A stretch of DNA of 64,000 nt from Pseudotamlana agarivorans. GTDB taxonomy: Bacteria; Bacteroidota; Bacteroidia; Flavobacteriales; Flavobacteriaceae. The DNA is taken from the NCBI RefSeq assembly GCF_018860245.1, contig NZ_JAHKPD010000007.1, positions 79,892 through 143,891 of the forward strand, given 5' to 3'. Numbering within the stretch: the stretch's first letter is position 1; each line of letters begins with the position of its first letter. The position numbers and the translations under genes are program-made. The notes under the pieces were generated by a model. The model was given only the letters and a program-made list of their open reading frames with translations, had not been told where the DNA came from and ran no database searches. Shown one piece after another: positions 34,479-44,445 of the stretch.

Positions 34479-35807
34479 TTAGCGCATATTCTTCATCATC
34501 TGCATCATCTTTTTACCGCCACCACCTTGCATCATCTTCATCATTTTGCTCATTTGGTTGAATTGCTTTAAAAGTTGATTAACCTCTTGTACTGAAGTTC
34601 CAGAACCAGCACCTATACGTTTTTTTCTACTCGCATTTATAATAGCAGGATTAGTACGTTCCTTTGGTGTCATAGAGTGGATAATCGCTTCAATACCCTT
34701 AAAAGCATCATCATCGATATCGATATCTTTCATCATTTTTCCAGCACCAGGAATCATCCCCATAAGGTCTTTCATGTTCCCCATTTTCTTGATTTGCTGA
34801 ATCTGACTTAAGAAATCATCAAAACCAAATTGGTTCTTTGCAATTTTCTTCTGAAGCTTTCTGGCCTCAACCTCATCAAACTGTTCTTGAGCACGTTCAA
34901 CTAAGGAAACAACATCCCCCATTCCAAGAATACGGTCTGCCATACGAGAAGGATAGAACACATCAATCGCTTCCATTTTTTCCCCTGTACCAATAAACTT
35001 AATAGGTTTATCGACTACAGATTTAATAGAAATAGCTGCACCACCACGAGTATCACCATCTAATTTGGTAAGGATCACCCCGTCAAAATTGAGGACATCG
35101 TTAAAGGCTTTCGCCGTATTAACCGCGTCTTGCCCTGTCATAGAATCTACTACAAACAAGGTTTCTTGTGGTTGAATGGCTTTATGGATGTTTGATATTT
35201 CGGTCATCATCGCCTCATCAACGGCTAAACGACCTGCGGTATCAATAATTACTACATTATGTCCGTTTGCTTTCGCATGGGCAATCGCCGCTTGAGAAAT
35301 AGCAACGGGATCATTATTTCCTTTATCACTAAAAACCTCAACACCGATTTGCTCACCAACCACATGTAACTGATCGATCGCTGCAGGACGGTAAACATCA
35401 CAAGCCACTAATAATGGCTTCTTAGTTTTTTTATTTTTAAGATAATTAGCAAGCTTACCAGAAAAGGTTGTTTTACCAGACCCCTGTAAACCAGACATCA
35501 AAATAATACTTGGCGTACCAGAAAGATTAAGACCTTCAGCATCACCCCCCATAAGTTGGGTTAACTCATCTTTTACAATTTTTACCATTAATTGCCCAGG
35601 CTGAAGCGTAGTTAAAACGTCTTGACCTAATGCTTTTTCTTTAACAGTGTTGGTAAATTGTTTAGCGATCTTGAAGTTAACATCGGCATCTAAAAGCGCT
35701 CGTCTTACTTCTTTTAAAGTTTCAGCAACGTTTACTTCTGTAATACTTCCATGCCCTTTAAGAACGTGTAAAGCTTTATCTAATTTATCACTTAAATTAT
35801 TAAACAT
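34479..35807 (-). CDS. ffh: signal recognition particle protein Ffh (SRP54)
   Basis: Ffh binds signal sequences of nascent membrane proteins and 4.5S RNA and delivers ribosomes to FtsY. The 442-residue GTPase has G1 GLQGSGKTT (106-114), DTAGRLAVDEAMM (G3), TKLDGDTRGGA (G4 region) and GTGEK (G5), then a methionine-rich M domain ending MMKMMQGGGGKKMMQMMKNMR. The ffs RNA is not in this window. A promoter box lies 26 bp upstream. Confidence 0.97.
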   Translation of the reverse strand: MFNNLSDKLDKALHVLKGHGSITEVNVAETLKEVRRALLDADVNFKIAKQFTNTVKEKALGQDVLTTLQPGQLMVKIVKDELTQLMGGDAEGLNLSGTPSIILMSGLQGSGKTTFSGKLANYLKNKKTKKPLLVACDVYRPAAIDQLHVVGEQIGVEVFSDKGNNDPVAISQAAIAHAKANGHNVVIIDTAGRLAVDEAMMTEISNIHKAIQPQETLFVVDSMTGQDAVNTAKAFNDVLNFDGVILTKLDGDTRGGAAISIKSVVDKPIKFIGTGEKMEAIDVFYPSRMADRILGMGDVVSLVERAQEQFDEVEARKLQKKIAKNQFGFDDFLSQIQQIKKMGNMKDLMGMIPGAGKMMKDIDIDDDAFKGIEAIIHSMTPKERTNPAIINASRKKRIGAGSGTSVQEVNQLLKQFNQMSKMMKMMQGGGGKKMMQMMKNMR

Positions 35808-36119
35808 AATACTCTTGAAATTTTAAGAAATGCAAATTTAGTAATTTGATGTGTAATTATAGAAGTTTGGAAGGCTAAAGTGCATAATAAAACGTATTTA
35901 GAAAAACCCCAAGCTAACGATTCGATACCTATGATTACTTCTACCTTTTATTTGACTTTTAAAAATAAAAACACATTTACATCGTTTAAAAGGGCATTGC
36001 AAAGACAACTTTTTATAGATGAAACACCAAAATCATGGCTAAAAGTTAATTATTAGTAAATAAAAAGCTACCTTTCGCTACCAAACCAAACAACCTACAT
36101 TTTATAACAAACATACTTT
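35808..36119. other. gene-free interval with a 41-codon ORF
   Basis: The 312 bp between divergent genes hold the ffh promoter and a plus-strand frame at 35931-36056 encoding 41 residues (starting MITSTFYLTFKNKN, with a helical FKRALQRQLFIDETPKSWLK). It lacks a ribosome site and homologue that I recognise; it may be a remnant. The promoter of the DUF1800 gene is not evident. Confidence 0.4.
35833..35840 (-). promoter_or_regulatory. -7 promoter box TAAATTTG of ffh
   Basis: Exact TAnnTTTG on the minus strand, 26 bp before the ATG at 35807; leader about 20 nt. Confidence 0.55.
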
Positions 36120-37760
36120 ATGGCGTCCCTAAATCCGCTAAACAGTAATTTAGACCTAAGAAAAACCAAACATTTACTTAGGCGAACTACGTTTAATTAC
36201 TCCAAAAATCAGTTAGATGCATTTATTGGTATGACACCTGCCAATATTATCGACAGCCTAACGACTCCAACAACTAATGCTTTAGCAGAACCTTACGACC
36301 CACTGCCTACAGGTAATCCTGATGGGTTTTGGACCTCCTCGGGAGCTGCTCCAGATTCTTTTGAAAATGAAAGTAGAAAGCGCGGACTCGTAGCTGGATG
36401 GTGGTGGTACAACGCTATGAGCGAAACCAGCCTAAAGCATAAATTGTCTTTTTTTCTACACACCTGTTTTAATGTGGCTAAAGATGATGGTGCTGGCCCC
36501 TCCTCATACTATTATGACTACTTAAGATTGTTAGATTTTTATGCCTACGGAAACATTAAAACGGTAGCAAAAAAAATCACGATGGATAATGCCATGTTGG
36601 TTTATTTAGACAATACAAGAAATAATAAAAACAACCCCAATGAAAATTATGCGAGAGAGTTTTTCGAGCTGTTTACCATTTTAGAAGGGAAGCAAATTGG
36701 AGAAGGAAACTACACGAATTACACTGAAGATGATATTCAGCAGGCCACAAGAGTACTTTCAGGATACAAAGTTGATAAAACGCGTAGTATTATTGACCCC
36801 GAAACAGGTTTCCCTACAGGATATATAAATTATGAATTGCACGATCCTGAAAACAAAACGTTTACCGAAGCCTTTAACAATACAACCATTACCGGCCGTG
36901 GTACACCAGATACAATCCTTGACGAGTTAAGCGATTTTGTAGATATGGTATTTGCACAGCCTGAAACCGCAAAAGCCTATTGCAGAAAACTCTATCGTTA
37001 TTTTGTAAAAAGCACCTGGAATGAAGAGGTTGAAAACGACATCATCACACCATTATCTCAACAATTAATTGCGAATGATTATGAAATTCTGCCAGTGGTA
37101 AAAACGCTACTTTCTAGCGAGCACTTTTATGACACCGATGATAGCGATAGCACCGACAACATTATCGGAAGCATAATTAAAAGTCCGTTGCAATTACTTT
37201 CTGAAATATGCGCGATGTTTCAGGTCAATATCCCTAACCCAACATCAAGCGCCTTAACTTATTATAACGCGTTTTTCTATAAGTTTATTCATAACACCTA
37301 TTTTCCATTCGCAGGAACCTACCTGTTTAGTCCTGAAGAAGTTGCTGGATACCCCGCATATTATCAAGAACCACATTACGACAGAAACTGGTTTTCTTCC
37401 AATACCATTATTGGACGCTACCGCCTTATAGAGAGCTTGATCTTTGGTGAAAACACCATTAGTAATGGTTCTATTTTTACTATCCTAGACACCGTTTTAT
37501 TTGTGAAAAATAATATTCCAGATGCAAGCGACCCCAATTTACTAATTACAGAACTGGCCGATTTACTCTATCCAGAATCTATAGATACCGATCGAACAAA
37601 CTATTTTAAAAGCTATTTGGTTGATGAAGAGTTTCCTGATTATTACTGGACTGGCGCTTGGAACAAATATTTAAGTTCTAATGACAGTACCACCGTAAAA
37701 ACAAGATTAGACGCTTTAATCACAGCTATGGTAAACGCTGCCGAATTTCAATTAATGTAA
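36120..37760 (+). CDS. DUF1800 domain-containing protein
   Basis: The 546-residue protein carries DUF1800 features: KTKHLLRRTTFNYSKNQLDAFIGMT (15-39), WWWYNAM...LKHKLSFFLHTCFNV, LRLLDFYAYGNIKTVAKKITMDNAMLVYLDN, and NPNENYAREFFELFTI. Such proteins are paired with DUF1501 partners in Bacteroidota and Planctomycetes; the activity is unknown. No signal peptide is evident, unlike the partner gene, which starts 3 bp downstream. It heads a three-gene operon. Confidence 0.88.
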   Translation: MASLNPLNSNLDLRKTKHLLRRTTFNYSKNQLDAFIGMTPANIIDSLTTPTTNALAEPYDPLPTGNPDGFWTSSGAAPDSFENESRKRGLVAGWWWYNAMSETSLKHKLSFFLHTCFNVAKDDGAGPSSYYYDYLRLLDFYAYGNIKTVAKKITMDNAMLVYLDNTRNNKNNPNENYAREFFELFTILEGKQIGEGNYTNYTEDDIQQATRVLSGYKVDKTRSIIDPETGFPTGYINYELHDPENKTFTEAFNNTTITGRGTPDTILDELSDFVDMVFAQPETAKAYCRKLYRYFVKSTWNEEVENDIITPLSQQLIANDYEILPVVKTLLSSEHFYDTDDSDSTDNIIGSIIKSPLQLLSEICAMFQVNIPNPTSSALTYYNAFFYKFIHNTYFPFAGTYLFSPEEVAGYPAYYQEPHYDRNWFSSNTIIGRYRLIESLIFGENTISNGSIFTILDTVLFVKNNIPDASDPNLLITELADLLYPESIDTDRTNYFKSYLVDEEFPDYYWTGAWNKYLSSNDSTTVKTRLDALITAMVNAAEFQLM

Positions 37761-37763
37761 ACT

Positions 37764-39392
37764 ATGAATAGACGTAATTTTATAAAACTTTCGGCTTCTG
37801 CATCTGTTATTGGTTTAACACCAATTCAATTACAAGCTGCTTTAAAAACTTTTACCCCTTATTTTGATTGTCCGGATATTTCAAATAGAAAACTGGTATT
37901 AATAAATTTAGCTGGAGGTAACGATGGTTTAAACACAGTAATTCCGTTAAATCAATATGACGCTTACAGTAATTTAAGACCAACAATAAAAGTTCCTATT
38001 TCGGGAACCAATAAATACATTTCATTAGACAGCACCCTTCCAGAAAACCAACAGATTGGGTTAAACCCCGCTCTTAAAGGAATGAAATCGTTATACGACA
38101 AGGGATGGGTTCGTGTTTTACAATCGGTTGGATACCCAAGGCAAAATAAAAGTCATTTTTCTTCCACCGATTTATATTTAACAGGCAACGATGGCAATAG
38201 TTTACTTAATGGTAGCGACACGGGCTGGATGGGGCGCTTTATGGAACGCTATTATTCCGATTTGGTTGTAGAATCGTTTCCTTTAGGAATCCAAATTGGT
38301 TCCAACAAAACTTCTTTAGGGTTTCACGGTGAAGATGCCCACGGCCTTTCCATTAACCTTACCAGACAAGATCCAGCTGGTTTTTACTCCATTTTAAATG
38401 GTTTGGGTGGTGAGCCACCATTAAATATTCCAGATTCCGATTATGGTGATCAATTAAGATATTTAACAAACACCGATGCCCTAACAAATACGTATGCGCA
38501 ATACATATCGGCTGCATTCAACAAGGGGCAAAACGATGTAACCTACCCAGACACCGATTTGTCCAATCAACTTAAAACCGTAGCTCGGTTAATAAGTGGT
38601 GACCTAGAAACCAAGATTTACATGGTTCGTATTTCTGGGTTTGATACGCACGATTCGCAAGTACAAGATTTAGGAAATGTTACCGGAAAACACCACGATT
38701 TACTGTCTAGTTTATCAGATAGTATCGAAGCTTTTATAACCGATTTAGATTCACAAAACCTTTCTGAAGATGTTGTGGGCCTTACCTTTTCGGAATTTGG
38801 TAGAAAAGCAAAAGAAAATGGAAATATGGGAACAGACCATGGTGAAATTGCCCCCATGTTTGTTTTTGGAAAACCTGTAAAAGGTGGTGTTTCAGGAACA
38901 AATCCCGATCTTACTGAAGCGACTAGCAATAATAACTACCAATTAAAAACAGTGCAGTATGACTACCGTCAAACATTCGCTACACTACTTCAGGATTTTA
39001 TTGGTGCCGATAATGCCGTTATAGACGCTACTTTTTTTAATAACTCCCTAAACCAGAGTTTTAATGAATTAAAAATCGACGACCTTGTAAAAAGTGTCTA
39101 CAACATTTCTAATGGCTGTGTTCCTATTACAAGTAACCCTTTAGGCGATGATAAAAAATGGCTGGTTTACCCCAACCCTTTTAAAGACATGGTTAACATT
39201 ACTGGTGTTGAACGTGTTGAGAGTATTTCATACAGAATTTATAACGCTTCGGGTGTTTTGCTAATAGACAGAACAGATCTTGTAGATGAAGGTAAAATAA
39301 CGCTTAATTTGGGTCATTTCAGTAGTGGCGTATATTTGTTCGTTATACTATTTGGCGGAGAAAAAGAAGTACATAAAGTGGTTAAAATATAA
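37764..39392 (+). CDS. DUF1501 protein with Tat-like signal and T9SS tail
   Basis: The 542-residue secreted protein begins MNRRNFIKLSASASVIGL, a twin-arginine type signal. The DUF1501 domain contains LVLINLAGGNDGLNTVIPL (44-62), SVGYPRQNKSHFSSTDLYLTG and LTFSEFGRKAKENGNMGTDHGEIAPMFVFG, an alkaline-phosphatase/sulfatase-like layout. Residues 464-542 form a type IX secretion C-terminal domain (WLVYPNPFKD...YLFVILFGGE). A Tat signal together with a T9SS tail means export of a folded protein to the cell surface. It follows the DUF1800 gene by 3 bp. Confidence 0.9.
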   Translation: MNRRNFIKLSASASVIGLTPIQLQAALKTFTPYFDCPDISNRKLVLINLAGGNDGLNTVIPLNQYDAYSNLRPTIKVPISGTNKYISLDSTLPENQQIGLNPALKGMKSLYDKGWVRVLQSVGYPRQNKSHFSSTDLYLTGNDGNSLLNGSDTGWMGRFMERYYSDLVVESFPLGIQIGSNKTSLGFHGEDAHGLSINLTRQDPAGFYSILNGLGGEPPLNIPDSDYGDQLRYLTNTDALTNTYAQYISAAFNKGQNDVTYPDTDLSNQLKTVARLISGDLETKIYMVRISGFDTHDSQVQDLGNVTGKHHDLLSSLSDSIEAFITDLDSQNLSEDVVGLTFSEFGRKAKENGNMGTDHGEIAPMFVFGKPVKGGVSGTNPDLTEATSNNNYQLKTVQYDYRQTFATLLQDFIGADNAVIDATFFNNSLNQSFNELKIDDLVKSVYNISNGCVPITSNPLGDDKKWLVYPNPFKDMVNITGVERVESISYRIYNASGVLLIDRTDLVDEGKITLNLGHFSSGVYLFVILFGGEKEVHKVVKI

Positions 39393-39418
39393 AATTACAA
39401 ATTGAACGAATCGTGTTT

Positions 39419-40180
39419 ATGAAGATTTTCAAAATATTAATTCCTATAACGTTTACATGTATATTACTCACGTCTTGCAATAGGAATGTTCCTGACTATT
39501 CTATTACCCCCGAAGACGAGACGACCTTAAACTCAGAGTACAAGTGGTGGGTTTTAACACATAAAAGCTATCAAAAACCAGGTATATATCTGTACAATGA
39601 AAGTACAGGAATTATCGAATTGGAACTAAAGTTGCCTAAAAGTTTAAAGTCTCCTCATGCGCTTGCTTATGATGGTGAATCGCTTTGGGTTGGAGGCATT
39701 GGTGAAAATGAATCACTTTACCAACTCAACCCGGATACTGGGGAAATTATAGCTGAAATCCCTAATATTATAACGGAAGGCATCGCCGTACAAGATAATT
39801 TCATCTTTTATTCTAATGAGAATAGCATTTACAAAATGCAAAAAAATGGTGCTTTAGTTGAAACAATCGATACAGAAAACACCGCTTTAACGATTTCTGA
39901 TATTGCCATTGATGATAACTCCCTATATTACTTACGTTACTCTGAAACGGCACCTGTTGTTAAATTAAACTTAACAACAAAATCGGAGTCACAAATGACG
40001 GAAATAGCAACCTCAGGAACCTATTGTTTATCATTTGTAGACAACAAAATAATCACCGTGTCCGATCTAAACGCGATTAATCAAAACAGTACACGAACTG
40101 GCGAAATCATTTCTAGTGCCCAAACCCCATTCGAGGGCTGGATAACCGCTATAGCCGTTCATGAAATAATTATAGAATAA
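39419..40180 (+). CDS. lipoprotein with beta-propeller-like repeats
   Basis: The 253-residue protein (from the ATG at 39419; a GTG lies 2 codons upstream) has a lipobox LLTSC with Cys20. The rest shows propeller-like blades (SPHALAYDGESLWVGGIGENESLYQLNPDTGEIIAEIPN; ISDIAIDDNSLYYLRYS). It follows the DUF1501 gene by 26 bp and completes the secreted three-gene set. The function is unknown; a binding or scaffold role is plausible. Confidence 0.78.
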   Translation: MKIFKILIPITFTCILLTSCNRNVPDYSITPEDETTLNSEYKWWVLTHKSYQKPGIYLYNESTGIIELELKLPKSLKSPHALAYDGESLWVGGIGENESLYQLNPDTGEIIAEIPNIITEGIAVQDNFIFYSNENSIYKMQKNGALVETIDTENTALTISDIAIDDNSLYYLRYSETAPVVKLNLTTKSESQMTEIATSGTYCLSFVDNKIITVSDLNAINQNSTRTGEIISSAQTPFEGWITAIAVHEIIIE

Positions 40181-40192
40181 TACCAATTATAA

Positions 40193-41968
40193 TTACATAC
40201 GTGCTGGTACTTGAATCCCTAGTAAACTAAATCCGTTTTTAATGGTATTAGCTACAGTATTTGATAGGTGTACTCTCAACGCTTTTTCGTTTTCATTATC
40301 GGCTCCTAGAATAGAAACATTTTGGTAAAAAGAATTAAACTCCTTCACCAACTCGTAGGTATAATTTGCAATTAAAGCAGGGCTATGATTATCGGCAGCA
40401 CTTTGTACCACTTCTGGAAACAATTGAATTTGTTTAATCAACTCCTTTTCTTTAGGGTGTAATTCTGTTATACCAGTAACTTCTGAAGTTAAATCTGCTT
40501 TTCTTAATATAGACTGGATTCTAGCATAAGTATACTGAATAAAAGGGCCTGTATTCCCTTGAAAATCGATAGACTCCTTAGGATCGAATAAGATGCGTTT
40601 TTTAGGATCTACTTTTAAGATGTAATATTTTAGTGCCCCTAAACCTATGGTTTTATAAAGCTCTTTTTTCTCATCATTTGTATAACCGTCCAGTTTTCCT
40701 AATTCTTCCGAAATTTCTTCAGCGGTGTTAGCCATATCGTCTATTAAATCGTCGGCATCAACAACAGTTCCTTCTCTACTTTTCATTTTTCCGCTAGGCA
40801 AATCTACCATACCATAACTTAAATGGTATAAGTTTTTAGCCCAGTCGAAACCTAGTTTTTTCAGAATTAAAAATAGAACTTGAAAATGATAATCTTGCTC
40901 GTTTCCTACAGTGTAAACCATACCACCAACATCTGGATAATCCTTAATACGCTGAATCGCAGTACCAATATCTTGAGTCATATAAACAGCCGTACCGTCT
41001 GAACGCTGAACAATTTTCTTATCCAATCCTTCTTCGGTTAAATCACACCATACCGAACCATCATCTTCCTTTTGAAATACACCAGATTGCAACCCTTGTT
41101 CAACAAACTCCTTTCCTAATAAGTACGTATTACTTTCGTAATATAAATTATCAAAATCGACACCTAAATTTGTGTATGTGATATCAAAACCATCATAGAC
41201 CCAAGTGTTCATTTTGCTCCAAAGCGCAACAACGTTTTCATCTCCTGCTTCCCATTTAAGCAGCATCTCTTGAGCGGCCAATAAAAGTGGTGCGTTTTTT
41301 TTTGCGTCTTCAACGGATTGTCCTTCAGCAACTAAACTTTCAATTTCCTTTTTATATTCTTGATCGAACTTCACATAATAGTTACCTACTAGCTTATCCC
41401 CTTTCAAGCCAGTACTTTCTGGAGTTTCATCATTTCCAAAACGTTGCCAAGCTAACATACTTTTACAAATATGAATACCACGGTCGTTAATAATTTGTGT
41501 TTTGTATACCTTTTTACCTGAAGCTTTTAAAATTTCAGCAACACTGTATCCTAATAGGTTATTTCTAACGTGACCTAAATGCAGTGGTTTATTGGTGTTC
41601 GGTGAAGAATATTCAACCATAATGGCTTTATCCTTTGGACTTGGAGCTACAAATCCGAATTTTTCATCTGCTTTAATACTATTAAAGAAATTAGTATAGT
41701 ACGAATCGTTGATTTCAACATTTAAAAAACCTTTAACCACGTTAAACGCTTTCACATCTTCAACTTCTTTAACCAAATACTGACCTATAGTTTCACCAAT
41801 CTGCACAGGATTCCCCTTTATAAAACGTAACATTGGGAAGATAACAACGGTGATATCACCAGCAAATTCTTTTCTTGTCGCTTGAAATTCTACAGTTTCT
41901 AATTCAACATTAAAATCTGCTTTTACCGCTTGTTTTACGAAATTTGATAAAGTGTCCTGAAGGTTCAT
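40193..41968 (-). CDS. argS: arginyl-tRNA synthetase
   Basis: ArgRS charges tRNA(Arg). The 591-residue class I enzyme has an N-terminal Add1 domain (FAGDITVVIFPMLRF), the HIGH motif as HLGH (130-133) after EYSSPNTNKP, a KMSKS-like GKMKSREGTVV, and the C-terminal DALR anticodon domain (FIQYTYARIQSILRKA, FNSFYQNVSIL). It is convergent with the lipoprotein gene, 12 bp apart, and has a promoter box 22 bp upstream. Confidence 0.97.
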   Translation of the reverse strand: MNLQDTLSNFVKQAVKADFNVELETVEFQATRKEFAGDITVVIFPMLRFIKGNPVQIGETIGQYLVKEVEDVKAFNVVKGFLNVEINDSYYTNFFNSIKADEKFGFVAPSPKDKAIMVEYSSPNTNKPLHLGHVRNNLLGYSVAEILKASGKKVYKTQIINDRGIHICKSMLAWQRFGNDETPESTGLKGDKLVGNYYVKFDQEYKKEIESLVAEGQSVEDAKKNAPLLLAAQEMLLKWEAGDENVVALWSKMNTWVYDGFDITYTNLGVDFDNLYYESNTYLLGKEFVEQGLQSGVFQKEDDGSVWCDLTEEGLDKKIVQRSDGTAVYMTQDIGTAIQRIKDYPDVGGMVYTVGNEQDYHFQVLFLILKKLGFDWAKNLYHLSYGMVDLPSGKMKSREGTVVDADDLIDDMANTAEEISEELGKLDGYTNDEKKELYKTIGLGALKYYILKVDPKKRILFDPKESIDFQGNTGPFIQYTYARIQSILRKADLTSEVTGITELHPKEKELIKQIQLFPEVVQSAADNHSPALIANYTYELVKEFNSFYQNVSILGADNENEKALRVHLSNTVANTIKNGFSLLGIQVPARM

Positions 41969-42369
41969 TTTGTATTGTATTTTAAGCCTGCAAAGATAGC
42001 AAGTTTTTCTACCAAAAACGAAAAAGCTTTAAACTGAAAAAACAGCTTTTTACTTTGCGCTTATTTAAACTAATACCCCTTTTAAAGCTGCAATATTCAC
42101 AATTATATGGTGCTGTTTTTCCGGATAATTAACCGTTCGTCTATTCCTTGAAATTTCAATTATCAGAAAACCCCCATTCATCTAATTATTTGGTATTAAA
42201 ACCTAAAAATTAGCTTTTAATAAGGCTTTTTACAATTTTTGTTATGTAAAGCTATTACCTCCAATTTATTGGAAAACATTAAATAACAAACAATTACAGC
42301 TAAATAAAGCTGTCTTATTTTCCTCAAATCTAAGACCTCATTATAGCATTATTTTAAGTTGTTTTTGAC
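41969..42369. other. gene-free interval with a dyad
   Basis: About 400 bp between argS and the divergent kinase gene. It has the argS promoter, an AAAAAGCT/AGCTTTTT inverted repeat near 42023-42052, and a perfect dyad ACAGCT-AAATAA-AGCTGT at 42296-42313 upstream of the kinase start. No coding sequence was found. Confidence 0.5.
41991..41998 (-). promoter_or_regulatory. -7 promoter box TATCTTTG of argS
   Basis: Exact TAnnTTTG on the minus strand, 22 bp before the ATG at 41968. Confidence 0.55.
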
Positions 42370-42375
42370 ATGTAT

Positions 42376-44442
42376 ATGAGGCGATTAATTTTTTTAACAA
42401 TAGTATTTTTTTCTATTTGTATTGGACACGCTCAGTCCGATGACATAGACAGTCTCGCCTTACAATTAGCTTTCCAAAATCAAGATTCCTTAAAAATCAA
42501 TTTATCTTTAAAACTTATTAAGTCTCTATATGAGAATGATAAAATAGATCAAGCTTATAAATACATTCTAGAAAGTGAAAAATTATCCTATCACCTAAAT
42601 CACAAACAAGGTATAGCGAATACAACGTATTATAAAGCTTTAATTTATGCAAAAAAGAGTGATTATCTTAATGCCATTAGCGGCTACGAAAAATCTAAAC
42701 GCCTATTCAAAACCCTGAATGACACTTTAGGTATTGCAAAAGTGAACAATAGTATGGGCTTAATTGAAATTAAAAGAGGTAACTTTTCTAAGGGTATGCC
42801 TTTAACGCTTTCCGCTATTAGAGAATTAGAAAAACGTCACCTTAAACATGAACTTAATTTAACCTATAGCAATCTCGCAAAGGCTTATTACAGTATTGGA
42901 GCAACAGATAAAGCCATTGAGTTTTATTTAAAAACCTTAGAAGTTCAAGAGCAATTAAATGATCAATATGCGGTTTATGTGACCAAAAATATTCTAGCGG
43001 AATTATTTTCCAGCCGAAAAGAGCACCGAAAAGCTATTGAAATTTATGAAAGCATTGCAGAATTTAGTGGTGTGCTTAACGACTCCATTAAAGGCCATAT
43101 TTACCCAAAACTTGGTGCTGAATATTTAGAGTTCAACGCCTATGATAAAGCATTGAAGTATTTAGATGAAGCCTACACAATCAATGCGCTTAAAGAAGAC
43201 CAATCGGATTTATTAGTAACATTGAATAATCTTGGTGATTTAAACCTTCGTAAGAATTCCTTATGGAAAGCAGAAACACAACTTCTTGAAGCTGGTACCA
43301 TTGCTAAAAAAACTGGAAATAGACAAGAACTATTAAAACAGTTTAAACTCATGAAATCCCTCGACTCTACTAGAAGGCGCTTTGAAAAAGCTTTTACCTG
43401 GCAACGTGCTTATTACGAATTAAAACATGAAATTAATGGAGAAAAAGCAGCGCAAAAAGAAAAATTACTCATTCCTTTAGAAGATTTTGAACGAGAACCT
43501 TCAGAAACTTCACTAGCAACCAATAATTTACAACCAAATGTTAGAATGCTATCTGATGCTTCAGAAGATACAAACCGTTTAAAATTATCATTGTATAGCC
43601 TGGTTGCCGCTTTAACTTTAGTGTCTGTTTTTCTAATTTTGACTTTTTTAAAACGCCAAAGCACCATTAAATACACCAAGGAATTAGAAGAAAAAAATCT
43701 GAGTATTGCTCTACAAAATGAAGCTTTTTCAGAACAAACAAAGCACCTGGAAAGCCTAAATAACGTGAAAGACAAACTCTTTTCTATTGTTTCTCACGAT
43801 TTAAGAGATTCGCTCTCTTCAATAAATGGCTTTATAGATTTGCTTAAAGACGGTACCCTTACTCGAGAAGAATTCGACAACCTTATACCAGAATTAAGCG
43901 AAAACGCAAATAATGCCTCATTATTATTATTCAATCTGCTTAACTGGTCAAAATCTCAAATGCAATCTTTAGAACCAAAACCTAGCTTGTTTGATGTTCA
44001 GGAGGTTTTTGCTAGCAAAGTGCAACTTATTGAGCAACGTCTAGAAAGTAAAGGCATTACTTTAATTGATCATTCTTTAAAAGATTTCGCTTACGCGGAT
44101 AGAAGCATGTTTGAAATCGTAGTCCAAAATTTACTTGCTAATGCGCTTAAATTTTGTAAAAATGGTGATACCATAACCATAACCAATCATATTAATGATG
44201 GTCGCTCCATTGTAAGTATTGCAGATTCTGGTGTTGGTATCTCTAAAGAAAACATGGACAAATTGTTTAAAGAAAGTTCATTCTCAACATTAGGAACCGA
44301 TAATGAAAAGGGAACAGGATTAGGGCTTTCTATTTGTAAAGAGTTAATTGACTTAAATCATGGTAAAATATGGGTTGAAAGCGCTCCAAATATTGGTAGT
44401 ACCTTCTATGTGCAATTGCCTAAATCTAAGCCAATCTCCTAG
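42376..44442 (+). CDS. TPR-repeat sensor histidine kinase
   Basis: Membrane-bound kinase of 688 residues. A signal peptide (ending GHAQ) leads a periplasmic TPR array (~25-390; NNSMGLIEIKRGNFSKGMPLTLSAIRE and similar), one membrane helix (403-424), a coiled coil, HisKA with phospho-acceptor H474 in LFSIVSHDLRDSLSSING, and HATPase with NLLANALKFCKNG, DSGVGIS and GTGLGLSICKEL. No response regulator is adjacent. The start at 42376 follows two in-frame codons; MYM at 42370 is equally possible. Confidence 0.9.
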   Translation: MRRLIFLTIVFFSICIGHAQSDDIDSLALQLAFQNQDSLKINLSLKLIKSLYENDKIDQAYKYILESEKLSYHLNHKQGIANTTYYKALIYAKKSDYLNAISGYEKSKRLFKTLNDTLGIAKVNNSMGLIEIKRGNFSKGMPLTLSAIRELEKRHLKHELNLTYSNLAKAYYSIGATDKAIEFYLKTLEVQEQLNDQYAVYVTKNILAELFSSRKEHRKAIEIYESIAEFSGVLNDSIKGHIYPKLGAEYLEFNAYDKALKYLDEAYTINALKEDQSDLLVTLNNLGDLNLRKNSLWKAETQLLEAGTIAKKTGNRQELLKQFKLMKSLDSTRRRFEKAFTWQRAYYELKHEINGEKAAQKEKLLIPLEDFEREPSETSLATNNLQPNVRMLSDASEDTNRLKLSLYSLVAALTLVSVFLILTFLKRQSTIKYTKELEEKNLSIALQNEAFSEQTKHLESLNNVKDKLFSIVSHDLRDSLSSINGFIDLLKDGTLTREEFDNLIPELSENANNASLLLFNLLNWSKSQMQSLEPKPSLFDVQEVFASKVQLIEQRLESKGITLIDHSLKDFAYADRSMFEIVVQNLLANALKFCKNGDTITITNHINDGRSIVSIADSGVGISKENMDKLFKESSFSTLGTDNEKGTGLGLSICKELIDLNHGKIWVESAPNIGSTFYVQLPKSKPIS

Positions 44443-44445
44443 CCG

